Assembly: GCF_023955655.1 (NCBI RefSeq)
Contig: NZ_JAMXHT010000004.1
Location: 310,001 to 374,000 of the forward strand
Origin: Ralstonia soli
Lineage (GTDB): Bacteria > Pseudomonadota > Gammaproteobacteria > Burkholderiales > Burkholderiaceae
Length of the DNA: 64,000 bases
Direction of reading: 5' to 3'
A program made the position numbers and the translations under genes. A model generated the notes under the pieces. The model searched no databases, was not told the DNA's origin, and saw nothing but the letters and a program-made list of their open reading frames with translations. How positions within the stretch are numbered: the stretch's first letter is position 1; each line of letters begins with the position of its first letter. This document shows positions 25,419 to 34,015 of the stretch, in pieces.

Positions 25419-26500
25419 GATGCCCCCTGCAGATACACATCGACCAGTTGCCCCGGGTAGATTGCAAGTTTGTCCGGCTGTTTGAACCGAAAGAGCAGCG
25501 GCAGCACGCGCACATCCACGCGCTCCGAGCGCTGATCGGACAACTGCACCTTGGGCGACACATACGGCTGTACGCGCACGAATTCCAGCGGCACGCTGAC
25601 ATCGGTACCGCGCAGGAACATGCGTGCCTGTACCGCGCCCGGCGGCAGTCGGTGCACCAGAATCTCGTCCACGTACACGCGCACCGCCAGTCGGCTTTGA
25701 CCGGAGCCCATGATGACCAGTGGCACATTGGCCCGCGTGTAGGCGTCATAGGTGCCCTGCGGTGACACATAGGCGCCCGCTGCCGTATTGACGGACATGA
25801 CCGTGCCATCCACAGGCGCGCGCACCACATACTTTTCAAGCAGCGCCGCAGCCGCTGCTGCGCCCTTCTGCAAGGCATCGCGCTGCTTCTGCAGCGTACG
25901 GATGTCATAGCTCCACGCCCCGGCACGCGTCAGATCGTATTGACGCTGGACAACCGCAAGATTGCCCTGAGCCACGCGCACCGCATTGGCGGCGTTGTCC
26001 ATGGCATCGCGGCTGACTGCCTTGGGATTCAGCCGGGTGGCTGCTTCAAGCTTGTCCAACTGGTCCCGCACGGTGCGCAGGCCGGCATCTGCAGCGCTCA
26101 CCTGGGCACGGGTGACATCCAGCGTTTCCTTGCGTGGCTGGGCGAGCAGCGCATTCAACTGGGCATCCACGGCATCTGCTTGTGACTGCTGCTGCGCAGT
26201 CAGCGCGCGTTGCACGGAATCTTCAATCTGGATCAACACATCACCGCGCTTGACCGCCTGTCCCTCTTGCACGGCAATACGCGCCACGGTGCCCGACACC
26301 TCGGAATACAGGTTCAGGTTGGCGCCGCTGGGCTGGTCGCTTTCGACAATCCCATTGGCGTAGATGCCTGTTGCGTAGGGGTTGGCCGCAGGTTGGAAGA
26401 CTGGCGGCAGCGGTGGCCTCTGCCGCGCGTAGTAGATGGCCGCCCCGATCCCTGCCAACGCGCCGATCACCGAGAGCACAAACAACCATCGGATCTTCAC
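25415..26500 (-). CDS. HlyD-type periplasmic adaptor of an ABC exporter
   Basis: 361 residues. One N-terminal membrane anchor (residues 5-24), lipoyl half-motif VARIAVQEGQAVKRGDVLIQIED, a long alpha-hairpin (about 100-220, coiled coil), lipoyl second half APVDGTVMSVNTAAGAYV, and a beta-barrel. It bridges the inner-membrane ABC transporter to the outer-membrane duct. Overlaps the ATPase gene stop by 4 nt and the OMF start by 4 nt. Confidence 0.93.
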   Translation of the reverse strand: MKIRWLFVLSVIGALAGIGAAIYYARQRPPLPPVFQPAANPYATGIYANGIVESDQPSGANLNLYSEVSGTVARIAVQEGQAVKRGDVLIQIEDSVQRALTAQQQSQADAVDAQLNALLAQPRKETLDVTRAQVSAADAGLRTVRDQLDKLEAATRLNPKAVSRDAMDNAANAVRVAQGNLAVVQRQYDLTRAGAWSYDIRTLQKQRDALQKGAAAAAALLEKYVVRAPVDGTVMSVNTAAGAYVSPQGTYDAYTRANVPLVIMGSGQSRLAVRVYVDEILVHRLPPGAVQARMFLRGTDVSVPLEFVRVQPYVSPKVQLSDQRSERVDVRVLPLLFRFKQPDKLAIYPGQLVDVYLQGAS

Positions 26501-27195
26501 CGCATCTCTCCGTGTTCAATACGGCTCAGCTTGCCGTCTTCCATGTCGAGGATGCGGCTGGCCATGTCGAGGATGCGCGCGTCGTGCGTCACGATCACGA
26601 TGCAGCGGTGCGCGTTCAGGATCTCGGTCTTCACGAACTGCATGATGGAACGACCGGTATCGCCATCCAGCGATGCCGTGGGTTCATCCAGGATCAGGAT
26701 GTCCGGCTGCGTGACAATGGCGCGCGCAATGGCTACGCGCTGCTGTTCACCACCGCTGAGCTTGACCGGCGGTAACTGTGCACGGTTCTTCAGGCCGACC
26801 ACATCGAGGTAATGCATGGCCTGGTCGAGTGCGGCGTCCCAGGCGACATGCCTCAGGATCAGCGGGATGGCGACGTTCTCGAGCGTGGTGAGACGCGGGA
26901 ACAGGTGGTAGTCCTGAAACACGAAGCCGATCTTGCCGAGGCGGAAATCGGCCAGCGCGTCGGCATCCAGGCTCCAGATATCGACCCCGTCCACCACAGC
27001 TCGGCCGCCGTCGGGGCGCAGGATGCCGGAGATCACGCTCAGCAGCGTGGTCTTGCCGCTGCCCGAGGGGCCGACGACGAAGAGCATCTCGTTGAAATAG
27101 GCCTCGAAACTGACCTGCATGAGCGCACGGGTGCGTGCCTCGCCCTCGCCGAACCATTTGTCGAGTGCCTGTGCGGCGATGGCGACGTTGGCCAC
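26497..27195 (-). CDS. ABC transporter ATP-binding protein (MacB/DevA type)
   Basis: 232 residues. Walker A GPSGSGKTTLL (about 40-50), Q-loop FVFQDYHLFPRLT, signature LSGGEQQRVAIARA, Walker B ILILDEPTASLD and H-loop VTHDAR. Energises the neighbouring FtsX-like permease. It starts 2 nt after the permease stop. Confidence 0.95.
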   Translation of the reverse strand: MANVAIAAQALDKWFGEGEARTRALMQVSFEAYFNEMLFVVGPSGSGKTTLLSVISGILRPDGGRAVVDGVDIWSLDADALADFRLGKIGFVFQDYHLFPRLTTLENVAIPLILRHVAWDAALDQAMHYLDVVGLKNRAQLPPVKLSGGEQQRVAIARAIVTQPDILILDEPTASLDGDTGRSIMQFVKTEILNAHRCIVIVTHDARILDMASRILDMEDGKLSRIEHGEMR

Positions 27196-27197
27196 GA

Positions 27198-28334
27198 TCA
27201 GCCCCGGAAGATGTCGAAGGGCTCAATGCGCAGCACCTTGCGCACGCCGATATAGCCCGAGATGCCGGCAATCACGATCACCATGGCCAGCGCCAGCGTC
27301 AGATTGGCGAACGTGATCATGGCCGCGTAGTCCGGAATGCGCAGCCGCACCACTGCAATGGACAGCGCGCATAGTCCGATCCCCAGCCCGTAGCCCACCA
27401 ATGCGACGAACGTGGCCTGGAAGACGATCATCGTCACCAGCTCGCGCCCCTTGGCCCCAATGGCCTTGAGCGCGCCAAAGCGCTCCAGGTTTTCCAGGAT
27501 GAACGTGTAGAAGGTCTGCCCCGATATCGACAGCCCCACTACGAAACTGATCACGGTCATCAGCAGGATGTTGGTGCCAAGCCCCGTCTGGTACGTATAG
27601 AAGTGCGAGATGCGTGCGATGAACTCCTCTTTTGTCAGGGCGCGATAGCCGAGCTTGTCTACCGCACGTTCGATCGCAGCAATGTCGGCATCACCCTTGG
27701 GTTCGATCAGGATGTACGACATGGTGTAGCGCGTGCTGGGCAGGTACTGCACGGCCCGACGGTACGTGGTGTAGAGGGTGGGAATGCCAAACAGCCCGCT
27801 GGTGGTGACCTCCCCAATGCCGACGATCACCCCGCGATGGTCGTTGACTTCGAACTCTGTGCCGATGTGTGGATGTTCCAGTTTTCCGAACTCGGCATCC
27901 TGAATGACGATGAAGGCGTTCTCACCGTACAGGTCCTGAATACGGCCGTTGAGCATGTGGGGGCGGCCGAACAGGCTGGTGTCATCAATACCGACGACGG
28001 TGACGGGCTGATAAGTACCGCTGTTCAGGCGCACAAGCGCACCGCCCGAATACAGCGGTACGGCAAACTTCACGCCGTCAATGCTGCGTACCGCATCGAG
28101 CACGTAGTCCGGCATGCCGATCGTATTGGCCACGGTGTTGACTGCCGGGTCCATGACCCACATGCGTGCGCCGATGTTGTACACGGCAGACGAAGACCGA
28201 TTGAGCACGCCAGCAAACAGCGACGTCATCTCGATCATCAGAAACACTGCGAACGTAATACCGACCAGCAAGCCGCTCAACTTGGCCCTGTCGTTGACCA
28301 ACAGCTTGTAGGCGAGTTTGAGAATGGCTTGCAC
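27198..28334 (-). CDS. ABC transporter permease (DevC/FtsX-MacB type)
   Basis: 378 residues from GTG 28334 (GGGGGT just upstream); a GTG 21 nt further up would add seven residues. N-terminal helix LLVGITFAVFLMIEMTSLFAG, a large periplasmic MacB_PCD-like domain (about 45-245), then three helices in the FtsX core (VISFVVGLSISGQTFYTFI to GISGYIGVRKVL). With the ATPase, adaptor and OMF it forms a DevBCA-TolC/MacAB-like exporter of glycolipids, peptides or macrolide-like compounds; cargo unknown. First gene of a roughly 9.7-kb operon that goes on through pta, ackA and mgtA. Confidence 0.9.
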   Translation of the reverse strand: MQAILKLAYKLLVNDRAKLSGLLVGITFAVFLMIEMTSLFAGVLNRSSSAVYNIGARMWVMDPAVNTVANTIGMPDYVLDAVRSIDGVKFAVPLYSGGALVRLNSGTYQPVTVVGIDDTSLFGRPHMLNGRIQDLYGENAFIVIQDAEFGKLEHPHIGTEFEVNDHRGVIVGIGEVTTSGLFGIPTLYTTYRRAVQYLPSTRYTMSYILIEPKGDADIAAIERAVDKLGYRALTKEEFIARISHFYTYQTGLGTNILLMTVISFVVGLSISGQTFYTFILENLERFGALKAIGAKGRELVTMIVFQATFVALVGYGLGIGLCALSIAVVRLRIPDYAAMITFANLTLALAMVIVIAGISGYIGVRKVLRIEPFDIFRG

Positions 28335-28409
28335 ATGACCCCCAAGGTCATGCACGGCAGACCGAGCGAGTCCCCCCGGCGATATCGGCCCGCCGATGCA
28401 TGTGCATCA

Positions 28410-28450
28410 ACGATAGCGATTCAAGGGTGCAGGCCTTTGATGTGCCGCAA
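28410..28450 (-). promoter_or_regulatory. Candidate FNR-type promoter of the exporter-pta-ackA-mgtA operon
   Basis: Reverse-strand TTGCGGCACATCAA (28450-28437, 8 of 10), then 21 nt, then TATCGT (28415-28410). A second, less perfect ATCAA half lies at 28406-28410. It would drive seven genes with no internal gap above 52 nt. Confidence 0.66.
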
Positions 28451-28478
28451 GGCCAGGCCGAGTCTTGCGGCGAGGGGG

Positions 28479-29126
28479 TTACAGCGTATCGTCGTCGGAA
28501 AACAAACGATGCCGTATCGCGTAGCGCACAAGGGCGGCTTCGCTGGAGAGCTGCAGCTTGTCCATCAGGCGCATCTTGTAGGTGCTGATGGTCTTGGCGC
28601 TCACGCACAGGCTGGTGGCGATTTCGGTCAGCGGCTCGCCCCGCACCAGCCGGCGGTAGACCTCCATCTCGCGATCGGACAACCGTGTGTGCGCCGCCTC
28701 TTCGCTCGGTTCGCCCAGGCTGTGCGCGAGTTTCTCCGCCATGGGCGGGCTGACATAGGTGCCGCCGAGCGCCACCTTCTGTAGCGCGGTGACGAGTTCG
28801 GTGGCGGCGCTCTCCTTGGTCAGGTAACCCGCCGCGCCTGCGCGAAAGGCGCGCGCCACGTACTGCTCTTCGGCATGCATGGTCAGTACCAGCACACGCA
28901 CCCTGGGGTGATCGTCATGCAACTGACGCAGCAACTCCAGCCCACTGCGCCCCGGCATCGACAGATCGAGCACGATCACCTGCGGTTGATGGTCGCGCAC
29001 CAGTTGCAGGACCTGCGTACCGTCCGAGGCTTCGCACGCGACTTCGAAATCCCCGGCGCGCTCCAGAATATGACGCACGCCATCGCGCATCACAGCGTGA
29101 TCGTCGGCGATCATCACGCGAATCAT
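28479..29126 (-). CDS. NarL/FixJ-type response regulator
   Basis: 215 residues. Receiver domain: MIADDHAVMRDG (acidic pocket), VIVLDLSMPG (phosphorylated Asp about residue 54), VLTMHAEE and YLTKES (Lys). LuxR-type HTH at the C-terminus: LSDREMEVYRRLVRGEPLTEIA ... SAKTISTYKMRLMDKL. ATG 29126 overlaps the kinase stop by 4 nt and has GAGGAGG upstream. Cognate partner of the kinase next to it. Resembles the two-component pair of the B. cenocepacia lxa locus (recalled). Confidence 0.93.
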   Translation of the reverse strand: MIRVMIADDHAVMRDGVRHILERAGDFEVACEASDGTQVLQLVRDHQPQVIVLDLSMPGRSGLELLRQLHDDHPRVRVLVLTMHAEEQYVARAFRAGAAGYLTKESAATELVTALQKVALGGTYVSPPMAEKLAHSLGEPSEEAAHTRLSDREMEVYRRLVRGEPLTEIATSLCVSAKTISTYKMRLMDKLQLSSEAALVRYAIRHRLFSDDDTL

Positions 29127-30475
29127 GTCCGGGCCTCCTCGGCGGCTTGGTGAACGGCAGGAAAGCGTACGCTCAGGCGGAAGCCGCCGGCTGGCGCGTG
29201 CGTAATCGTGGCCTGACCGCCCAGCAACCGGGCCCGCTCCCGGATGCCGAGCAACCCCAGCGGTTTGCGTTCGCCCGCCGCCGGAGGCGCCCCGCTCCAG
29301 CCGCGCCCGTTGTCTTGAATGGACAACTCCAGCATGTCGTCCTGTTGTGAAAACGCGATTTCCACCCTGGTGGCATCCGCATGGCGCACGACGTTGTTGA
29401 GCGCCTCCTGCACGATCCGGAAGACCGAGATGGCGGCGCGCTCCGGCATCGCCATTTCCTGCGCATGCACGTTGACGACCAGGCCGAAGCGCTGGCGGAA
29501 ATTCTTGGCCATCCAATCGATGGACGGCACCAGGCCCAGCTCGTCGAGCAACGGCGGCCGAAGATCGGCCGAGATCTGCCGCACCGCTGCAATCGTTTCG
29601 TCGATCACATGTTGCATCGCCTGAGTCTGGTCGATCAACGCCTTGTCGCCGCTCCCGGCACGCAGATCCGCCGCCAGCAGCGAAATATCCATCTTCAGCG
29701 CGCTCAGACGCTGGCCCAGATCGTCGTGCAGTTCGCGGGCGATGCGGTGCCGCTCTTCTTCCCGCGTGGCCAGAATGCTGTCCGACAGATGCTGCAGCTC
29801 CTCCTGCGATCGCCGCAGCGCCGCTTCCGCGCGGACACGCTCCGTGGTATCGCGCAGCATCACCGTGAAGAGCTTGCCGCCGTTCACTTCGATCTGCGAG
29901 ATCGACGCCTCGATCGGAAACTCCCGCCCGTCCGTATGCAACGCAAACAGCGGCCGCTGCTTGCCCATCTGGCGCTCCGATACGCCCGTCACCCCAAAGC
30001 GCCGCACGTGCGCTTCGTGCGCACCGCGAAACCGCTCGGGTATGAAGTCTGACAGCGGCCGACCGATGGCATGCCGTGCCGGACACCCGAACAGCGTTTC
30101 CGCCATGGGATTGAAGAGCACGATGCGCTGCGCATCGTCGACGGAAATGATGGCCTCCATGGATGACCGGATGATGCCGGCCAGCCGGGCTTCGCTCTTC
30201 TCAAGATAAGTCAGATCGCGCGCCACTGCGGCGCGCAGCTTCCGAAGTCGTAGCCAATAGAACACCAGCGCCACGATCGCGACGATGCTTGCCGAGGCCA
30301 GCAAAATAAACGGGGCATCCCTGGCCTGTAGTGCCAGAGCTAACCGCGTGACCGACGCGACCAGCAGCAAGATGGCCAGCCCCCCAACCACCAGTTCGGC
30401 TGAGGTGGACTGCAGCTGCAACAGGCGCCTGTGCGTTGCCTTCGAGGATTGGGTGTCTTGCTCCGCCACGAACAC
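29123..30475 (-). CDS. PAS-domain sensor histidine kinase (HisKA_3/NarX-like)
   Basis: About 450 residues. Two N-terminal membrane helices with a very short periplasmic loop (LVVGGLAILLLVASV and FILLASASIVAIVALVFYW), a PAS domain (about 105-225, MEAIISVDDAQRIVLFNPMAETLFG), a HisKA_3 dimerisation helix with phospho-His (RIARELHDDLGQRLSALK) and a HATPase domain (QEALNNVVRHADATRVEI, DNGRGW, LGLLGIRERARLLGG). The tiny external loop suggests an internal or membrane signal (redox, oxygen, quinone). The start is uncertain: no in-frame ATG near the first helix; GTG at 30475 or 30469 is likely. Coupled to the response regulator downstream. Confidence 0.88.
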   Translation of the reverse strand: MFVAEQDTQSSKATHRRLLQLQSTSAELVVGGLAILLLVASVTRLALALQARDAPFILLASASIVAIVALVFYWLRLRKLRAAVARDLTYLEKSEARLAGIIRSSMEAIISVDDAQRIVLFNPMAETLFGCPARHAIGRPLSDFIPERFRGAHEAHVRRFGVTGVSERQMGKQRPLFALHTDGREFPIEASISQIEVNGGKLFTVMLRDTTERVRAEAALRRSQEELQHLSDSILATREEERHRIARELHDDLGQRLSALKMDISLLAADLRAGSGDKALIDQTQAMQHVIDETIAAVRQISADLRPPLLDELGLVPSIDWMAKNFRQRFGLVVNVHAQEMAMPERAAISVFRIVQEALNNVVRHADATRVEIAFSQQDDMLELSIQDNGRGWSGAPPAAGERKPLGLLGIRERARLLGGQATITHAPAGGFRLSVRFPAVHQAAEEART

Positions 30476-30760
30476 CGCCAAAAGGTCGGGATGCAACCAA
30501 CATAGCCCATTCCTGGGGCGGGAGATACTAGCCGGGTGATTTAGACGCCCCCCGGAAAACCCTGCCACCGCTGTCAGGAAACCCTGACAACGGCACGGCA
30601 CATCCCGACGTGCATCTCAGCGGCGCCTGATTTCGCGCAAACGCCGGGCCTCCGATACTGACCTTACGGACACCGGGCTTGATGGAGCGCAGTGACCGGA
30701 TACACACCACCCCAACGAGGGTGTGGATCAGAAACCACAGACGCCTTCCGGAGCCGCCCC

Positions 30761-31561
30761 ATGATTCCGCGCACGCTAGAGTCCCCCGCCCCCGTCGACA
30801 CACCCCGCCCTGCAGCGCTGCCCCAGCTCAGGCTCGTCCGCGACGCAACACAGGCCCGCCCGGCAACGCCGTTGATGCCGAACAGCCAATGCGGCAACTG
30901 CATGATGCATTGGGCCTGTATCGCCGGCGCCGTGCCTTCCGCACAACGCGTTCAGCTGGACCAGATGGTTCACACCTGGCGCAAGATCGCCAAGGGCGAA
31001 GCCCTCTTCCGCGCGGGCGACAGCTTTCATGCGCTGTATGCCATCCGCTCGGGCTCGTTCAAGACTGTGGTGTCGCATCCCAATGGGGCAAGCCACGTCA
31101 CCGGCTTCCAACTGGCCGGTGAAACGCTGGGGCTTGACGGCATTGCCGCCGACCAGCACACCTGCGATGCGATCGCCCTGGAAGACAGCACGGTCTGCTC
31201 CATGCCATTTCATTGCATTGAAGACCTGTGCCAGGACATCCGGCCGCTGCAGCACCGGCTGCATCAGTTGATGGCCGAAGAGATCGTGCGCGAGTCGGGG
31301 CTCATGCTCCTGCTCGCCGGGCTGACCGCGGAAGCGCGTGTCGCGACCTTCCTGCTGAATCTTTCCACACGCATGCAGGATCGCGGGTACTCCCCTTCCA
31401 GCTTCACGTTGCGCATGACCCGCGAAGAGATCGGCAGTTACCTTGGCATGCAACTGGAGACCGTCAGCCGTGCGCTGTCGAGGTTCCAGCGCGAAGGCTG
31501 GATCGTCGTGAGCGGCAAGAACATCGAGTTGACAGACAAGGCCGCGCTGATGGAGCTTTGA
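30761..31561 (+). CDS. FNR/Anr-type oxygen-responsive transcription regulator
   Basis: 266 residues. The N-terminal cysteines C44-x2-C47-x5-C53 (QCGNCMMHWAC) plus C146 (STVCSMPF) match the four ligands of the E. coli FNR [4Fe-4S] cluster. LYAIRSGSFK and TGFQLAGETLGLD are the FNR beta-roll. The recognition helix LETVSRALSRFQ keeps the E-x-x-S-R triad that reads TTGAT. Hence an oxygen-labile activator is expected. ATG 30761 with CCGGAGCC upstream; the frame could also open at GTG 30692. No convincing FNR box is seen before its own gene. It is divergent from the histidine kinase and is the natural candidate to act on the boxes listed across 1-38,800. Confidence 0.94.
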   Translation: MIPRTLESPAPVDTPRPAALPQLRLVRDATQARPATPLMPNSQCGNCMMHWACIAGAVPSAQRVQLDQMVHTWRKIAKGEALFRAGDSFHALYAIRSGSFKTVVSHPNGASHVTGFQLAGETLGLDGIAADQHTCDAIALEDSTVCSMPFHCIEDLCQDIRPLQHRLHQLMAEEIVRESGLMLLLAGLTAEARVATFLLNLSTRMQDRGYSPSSFTLRMTREEIGSYLGMQLETVSRALSRFQREGWIVVSGKNIELTDKAALMEL

Positions 31562-31588
31562 TCGCCCCGCTTGCAGCAAACAAAGTGG

Positions 31589-31618
31589 ACGCCGCCCCGC
31601 TCCTGGCGAGGGCGGCGT
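31589..31618. terminator. GC-rich hairpin between converging genes
   Basis: ACGCCGCCC (31589-31597) pairs with GGGCGGCGT (31610-31618) across a 12-nt loop, between the regulator stop and the BON gene stop. There is no T-run on either side, so termination by this hairpin alone is uncertain. Confidence 0.35.
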
Positions 31619-31647
31619 ACTGGTGAATCGGAATTGGCTTTCCGGCC

Positions 31648-32295
31648 TTACGGCGCGATCTGGAGATGATCGATGACTTCCGTCACGCCGGGAGCTGACC
31701 ATGCCGCGCCTTTGGCCGCACGCCGCTCCGACGCGGAATCGATACGACCGCTGAGCGTGACCGTCCCGCCCTGCACGGAGACCTGAATGTGGTCGGCCTC
31801 GCGCGCGGCATGCCGCTTGAGCGCCGCGCCGATTTGCTCAGCGATGTTGGCCGGTGCCACACGGGTTTTGATCCGCAGCCGGTTGATCAGCCCTGCGACA
31901 CCGCGCAACGACCCCACGGCGTGGGCCGCCAGTTCGCTTTGGTACGGCCAATCCACCTCACCTGACAGCGTCACCCAGCCGTTCTCGACCAGCACCTCGA
32001 TGCGGTTGGAGGGCACATTGGCATGCCATTCCAGCGCGGCACGGGCTGCCTGGGCAACGTCTGCGTCCGTGTGCGTGCCCGGCAAGATGACTTCGATTTT
32101 CTGGACGACACCGCGCACGCCAGCCACGCGTTCGGCCGCATGCTCGGCGGCTACCTTCTCCATATAGCTGTGCACGTGGCCGGTGAGCGTCACCACGCCG
32201 CGGTCCACCTCCACGCCAATCGCTGCGGCATCCACCGCAGGTTCCCAGAGCAGTTCGTCGCTGACGTCCTGCTTGATGCCCAGATCGCTTTTCAT
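31648..32295 (-). CDS. Triple BON-domain protein, copy 1
   Basis: 215 residues without signal peptide, three BON domains in a row (about 10-75, 78-145, 148-214). Each shows V-x-V-x-x-G-x-V-T-L-x-G: VEVDRGVVTLTGHV, VLVENGWVTLSGEV, VSVQGGTVTLSGRI. It resembles OsmY but cytoplasmic-looking, and is strongly similar to the 217-residue protein at 33311. Likely binds lipid or a small ligand under stress. Last gene of the universal-stress-protein operon. Confidence 0.9.
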   Translation of the reverse strand: MKSDLGIKQDVSDELLWEPAVDAAAIGVEVDRGVVTLTGHVHSYMEKVAAEHAAERVAGVRGVVQKIEVILPGTHTDADVAQAARAALEWHANVPSNRIEVLVENGWVTLSGEVDWPYQSELAAHAVGSLRGVAGLINRLRIKTRVAPANIAEQIGAALKRHAAREADHIQVSVQGGTVTLSGRIDSASERRAAKGAAWSAPGVTEVIDHLQIAP

Positions 32296-32325
32296 GTCTC
32301 ACTCCTGCTGGATGTCATCGCCCGG

Positions 32326-32688
32326 CTATGCCCAGCGGCGCTCACGCGCTGTTTGACAGGGCAGACAGCACATGGCGGTCGGTTGGGCTTGCAGGCGCAA
32401 GAACGGAATCGCCTCGCCGCAATCGACACAGATACCGTAGTGGTGCTGCTGCATGCGCTCGCGCGCAGCGTGCAGCTGCTCAAGCTCGCTGCGGTAGCGC
32501 GCGAGCATGACGTCGTTGGTTCTCTCGCCCGCTTCCTCGTCAGCACGATCGGCGTCTTCGAACGGTGCTTCTCTCGGCACCGGGGCAATAGACGCACCCA
32601 GCGCAGACAGCTGGCGCTGCACGCGCGCCTCCTGCTCGTCGAGCAAGCTCCTCAGCCGGTTCCATTGCGCCTCGGTAAAGCGGCTCAT
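32326..32688 (-). CDS. DksA/TraR-family C4 zinc-finger protein
   Basis: 120 residues. A helical N-terminal half (coiled coil about 5-80) precedes a C4 zinc finger: ICVDCGEAIPFLRL ... CCLPCQ (CxxC and CxxC). Shorter than DksA (about 150). The coiled-coil tip acidic pair of DksA is not clearly kept (VPREAPFEDADRADEEAG lies there). Such proteins enter the RNA polymerase secondary channel and can modulate ppGpp-type responses. Fits a stress operon. Lies between the BON and flavodoxin genes. Confidence 0.88.
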   Translation of the reverse strand: MSRFTEAQWNRLRSLLDEQEARVQRQLSALGASIAPVPREAPFEDADRADEEAGERTNDVMLARYRSELEQLHAARERMQQHHYGICVDCGEAIPFLRLQAQPTAMCCLPCQTARERRWA

Positions 32689-32734
32689 ATGCCGTCTCCT
32701 TCGATCGGTTCTGCGGACAACTACGTGCCCTGGC

Positions 32735-33265
32735 TCAGGCTTCGGTGGGCGACAGCCACGCCGGCCTGTGTCTCGATTGTTCCCACCGGCCAGCAGTCTT
32801 CACCTGGTCGATGAAGCCCGCCATCTCGTCTTGCGACAGGCCACTGAGCACATCGCGCTGGAACAGCGCCAGCACCGGCGCCGGAATGCTGGACGTGATG
32901 CGCATGATCTCTTCGACCGCATTGAATGCCCCGCGCGCGGCCATGACACAGATCACTGACAGGTGCCCCACCAGCGGCAGTTGGTCGGCCAGGAAGTCTC
33001 GCATGGGTGAGGCCAGATGCCCCATCCAGATCGGCGCAATCACGATCACGTGCTCGACTTCATCCAGCGGCGGACCTTCATAGTGATACTTGGCGCGCAG
33101 ATGGAACACGGTTTCGATCACACAGCGCGCGTCGCCCCAGAAACCGGCGCGCGGGTGCTCATCCGACACCTCGGCGAGCTGCCATCCGCTTTGTGCCGCC
33201 ATCTGCTCGGCGACTTGACGTGCCGTACCGGTGCGCGAGTAGTACACGATCAGTTTCTTTTCCAT
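32735..33265 (-). CDS. Flavodoxin-domain protein
   Basis: 176 residues. The FMN phosphate loop YYSRTGTARQVAEQM at the N-terminus and VIVIAPIWMGHLASPMRDFL fit flavodoxin-like proteins; the C-terminal SGLSQDEMAGFIDQV is an extra helix. No catalytic Cys. Possible electron carrier or quinone reductase of the WrbA/flavodoxin group, in keeping with low-oxygen redox work. ATG 33265 preceded by AGGAG. Operon gaps 46 nt each side. Confidence 0.85.
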   Translation of the reverse strand: MEKKLIVYYSRTGTARQVAEQMAAQSGWQLAEVSDEHPRAGFWGDARCVIETVFHLRAKYHYEGPPLDEVEHVIVIAPIWMGHLASPMRDFLADQLPLVGHLSVICVMAARGAFNAVEEIMRITSSIPAPVLALFQRDVLSGLSQDEMAGFIDQVKTAGRWEQSRHRPAWLSPTEA

Positions 33266-33310
33266 ATTGAACTCCTGTGCGTTGGACCTTGTGAGATGTG
33301 CCTGCCGCCC

Positions 33311-33964
33311 CTACGGGCCCACCCACATCTGATCGACAACGGCGCGCACGCCCGGCGCATCCCATGCGGCCTCGCGCGCGGCGCGGCACTCATTGAGGTT
33401 GCGCAGCGGCCCATGCAGGGTGACCGTTCCATCCGAGACGGACACATTGATGCGCGAAGCATCGATCGCGGCCAGGCGCTGCAGTGCCTTGATGATGCGC
33501 ACGCTCAAGTCGGCCGGCCCGGCAGCGTCGCGCAATGTCAGCGCATTCGCAACCGACTTGACGCCACGCACCCTGCGCACGGTGTCCAGCGCCGCGCGGC
33601 GTTGAAAGTCCTGATCGACTTCGCCGCGCAACGTCACGGCGCCGTCTTCGACAATGATCCGGATAGCATCCAGCGGCACCGATGGGTTCCAGTGCAGCGC
33701 GCTGCTGATAGCCTGTGCAATCTCGTCATCAGGGCGGCGCATGTCCGGGGGCAGATGCACGTCTACATGCAGCACCAGCGCGGTCACGCCGGCCACCCGC
33801 CGGATCGCCTCTTCCGCAGCGTGCTTGTCGGCAAACGTATCGGCGCTGCCGGAGAGTGTCACCACACCGTCCTTGGCCTGCACGGCAAAGCGGCTGGCAT
33901 CGACCGCCGGATCCCATTGCAGCTCGTCTTCGACATCGCGCTTGAGCTGGATATCGTTCTTCAT
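33311..33964 (-). CDS. Triple BON-domain protein, copy 2
   Basis: 217 residues, three BON domains: VQAKDGVVTLSGSA, IIVEDGAVTLRGEV and VSVSDGTVTLHGPL. Starts MKNDIQLKRDVEDELQWDP, close to MKSDLGIKQDVSDELLWEP of the 31648 protein, so the two are tandem-type duplicates within one operon. No signal peptide. Binding partner unknown. Confidence 0.9.
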   Translation of the reverse strand: MKNDIQLKRDVEDELQWDPAVDASRFAVQAKDGVVTLSGSADTFADKHAAEEAIRRVAGVTALVLHVDVHLPPDMRRPDDEIAQAISSALHWNPSVPLDAIRIIVEDGAVTLRGEVDQDFQRRAALDTVRRVRGVKSVANALTLRDAAGPADLSVRIIKALQRLAAIDASRINVSVSDGTVTLHGPLRNLNECRAAREAAWDAPGVRAVVDQMWVGP

Positions 33965-34015
33965 GGTGGTCTCCTGGAGCTCCGTCGGGGCCGAGTCTCG
34001 GTGAACTCAGTGAGC

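Noticed and set aside
30627-30693. FNR-like sequences before the FNR-type gene (30627-30640 and 30680-30693)
   Set aside because: About 7 of 10 matches with no -10 at the usual spacing; listed as unproven rather than autoregulation.
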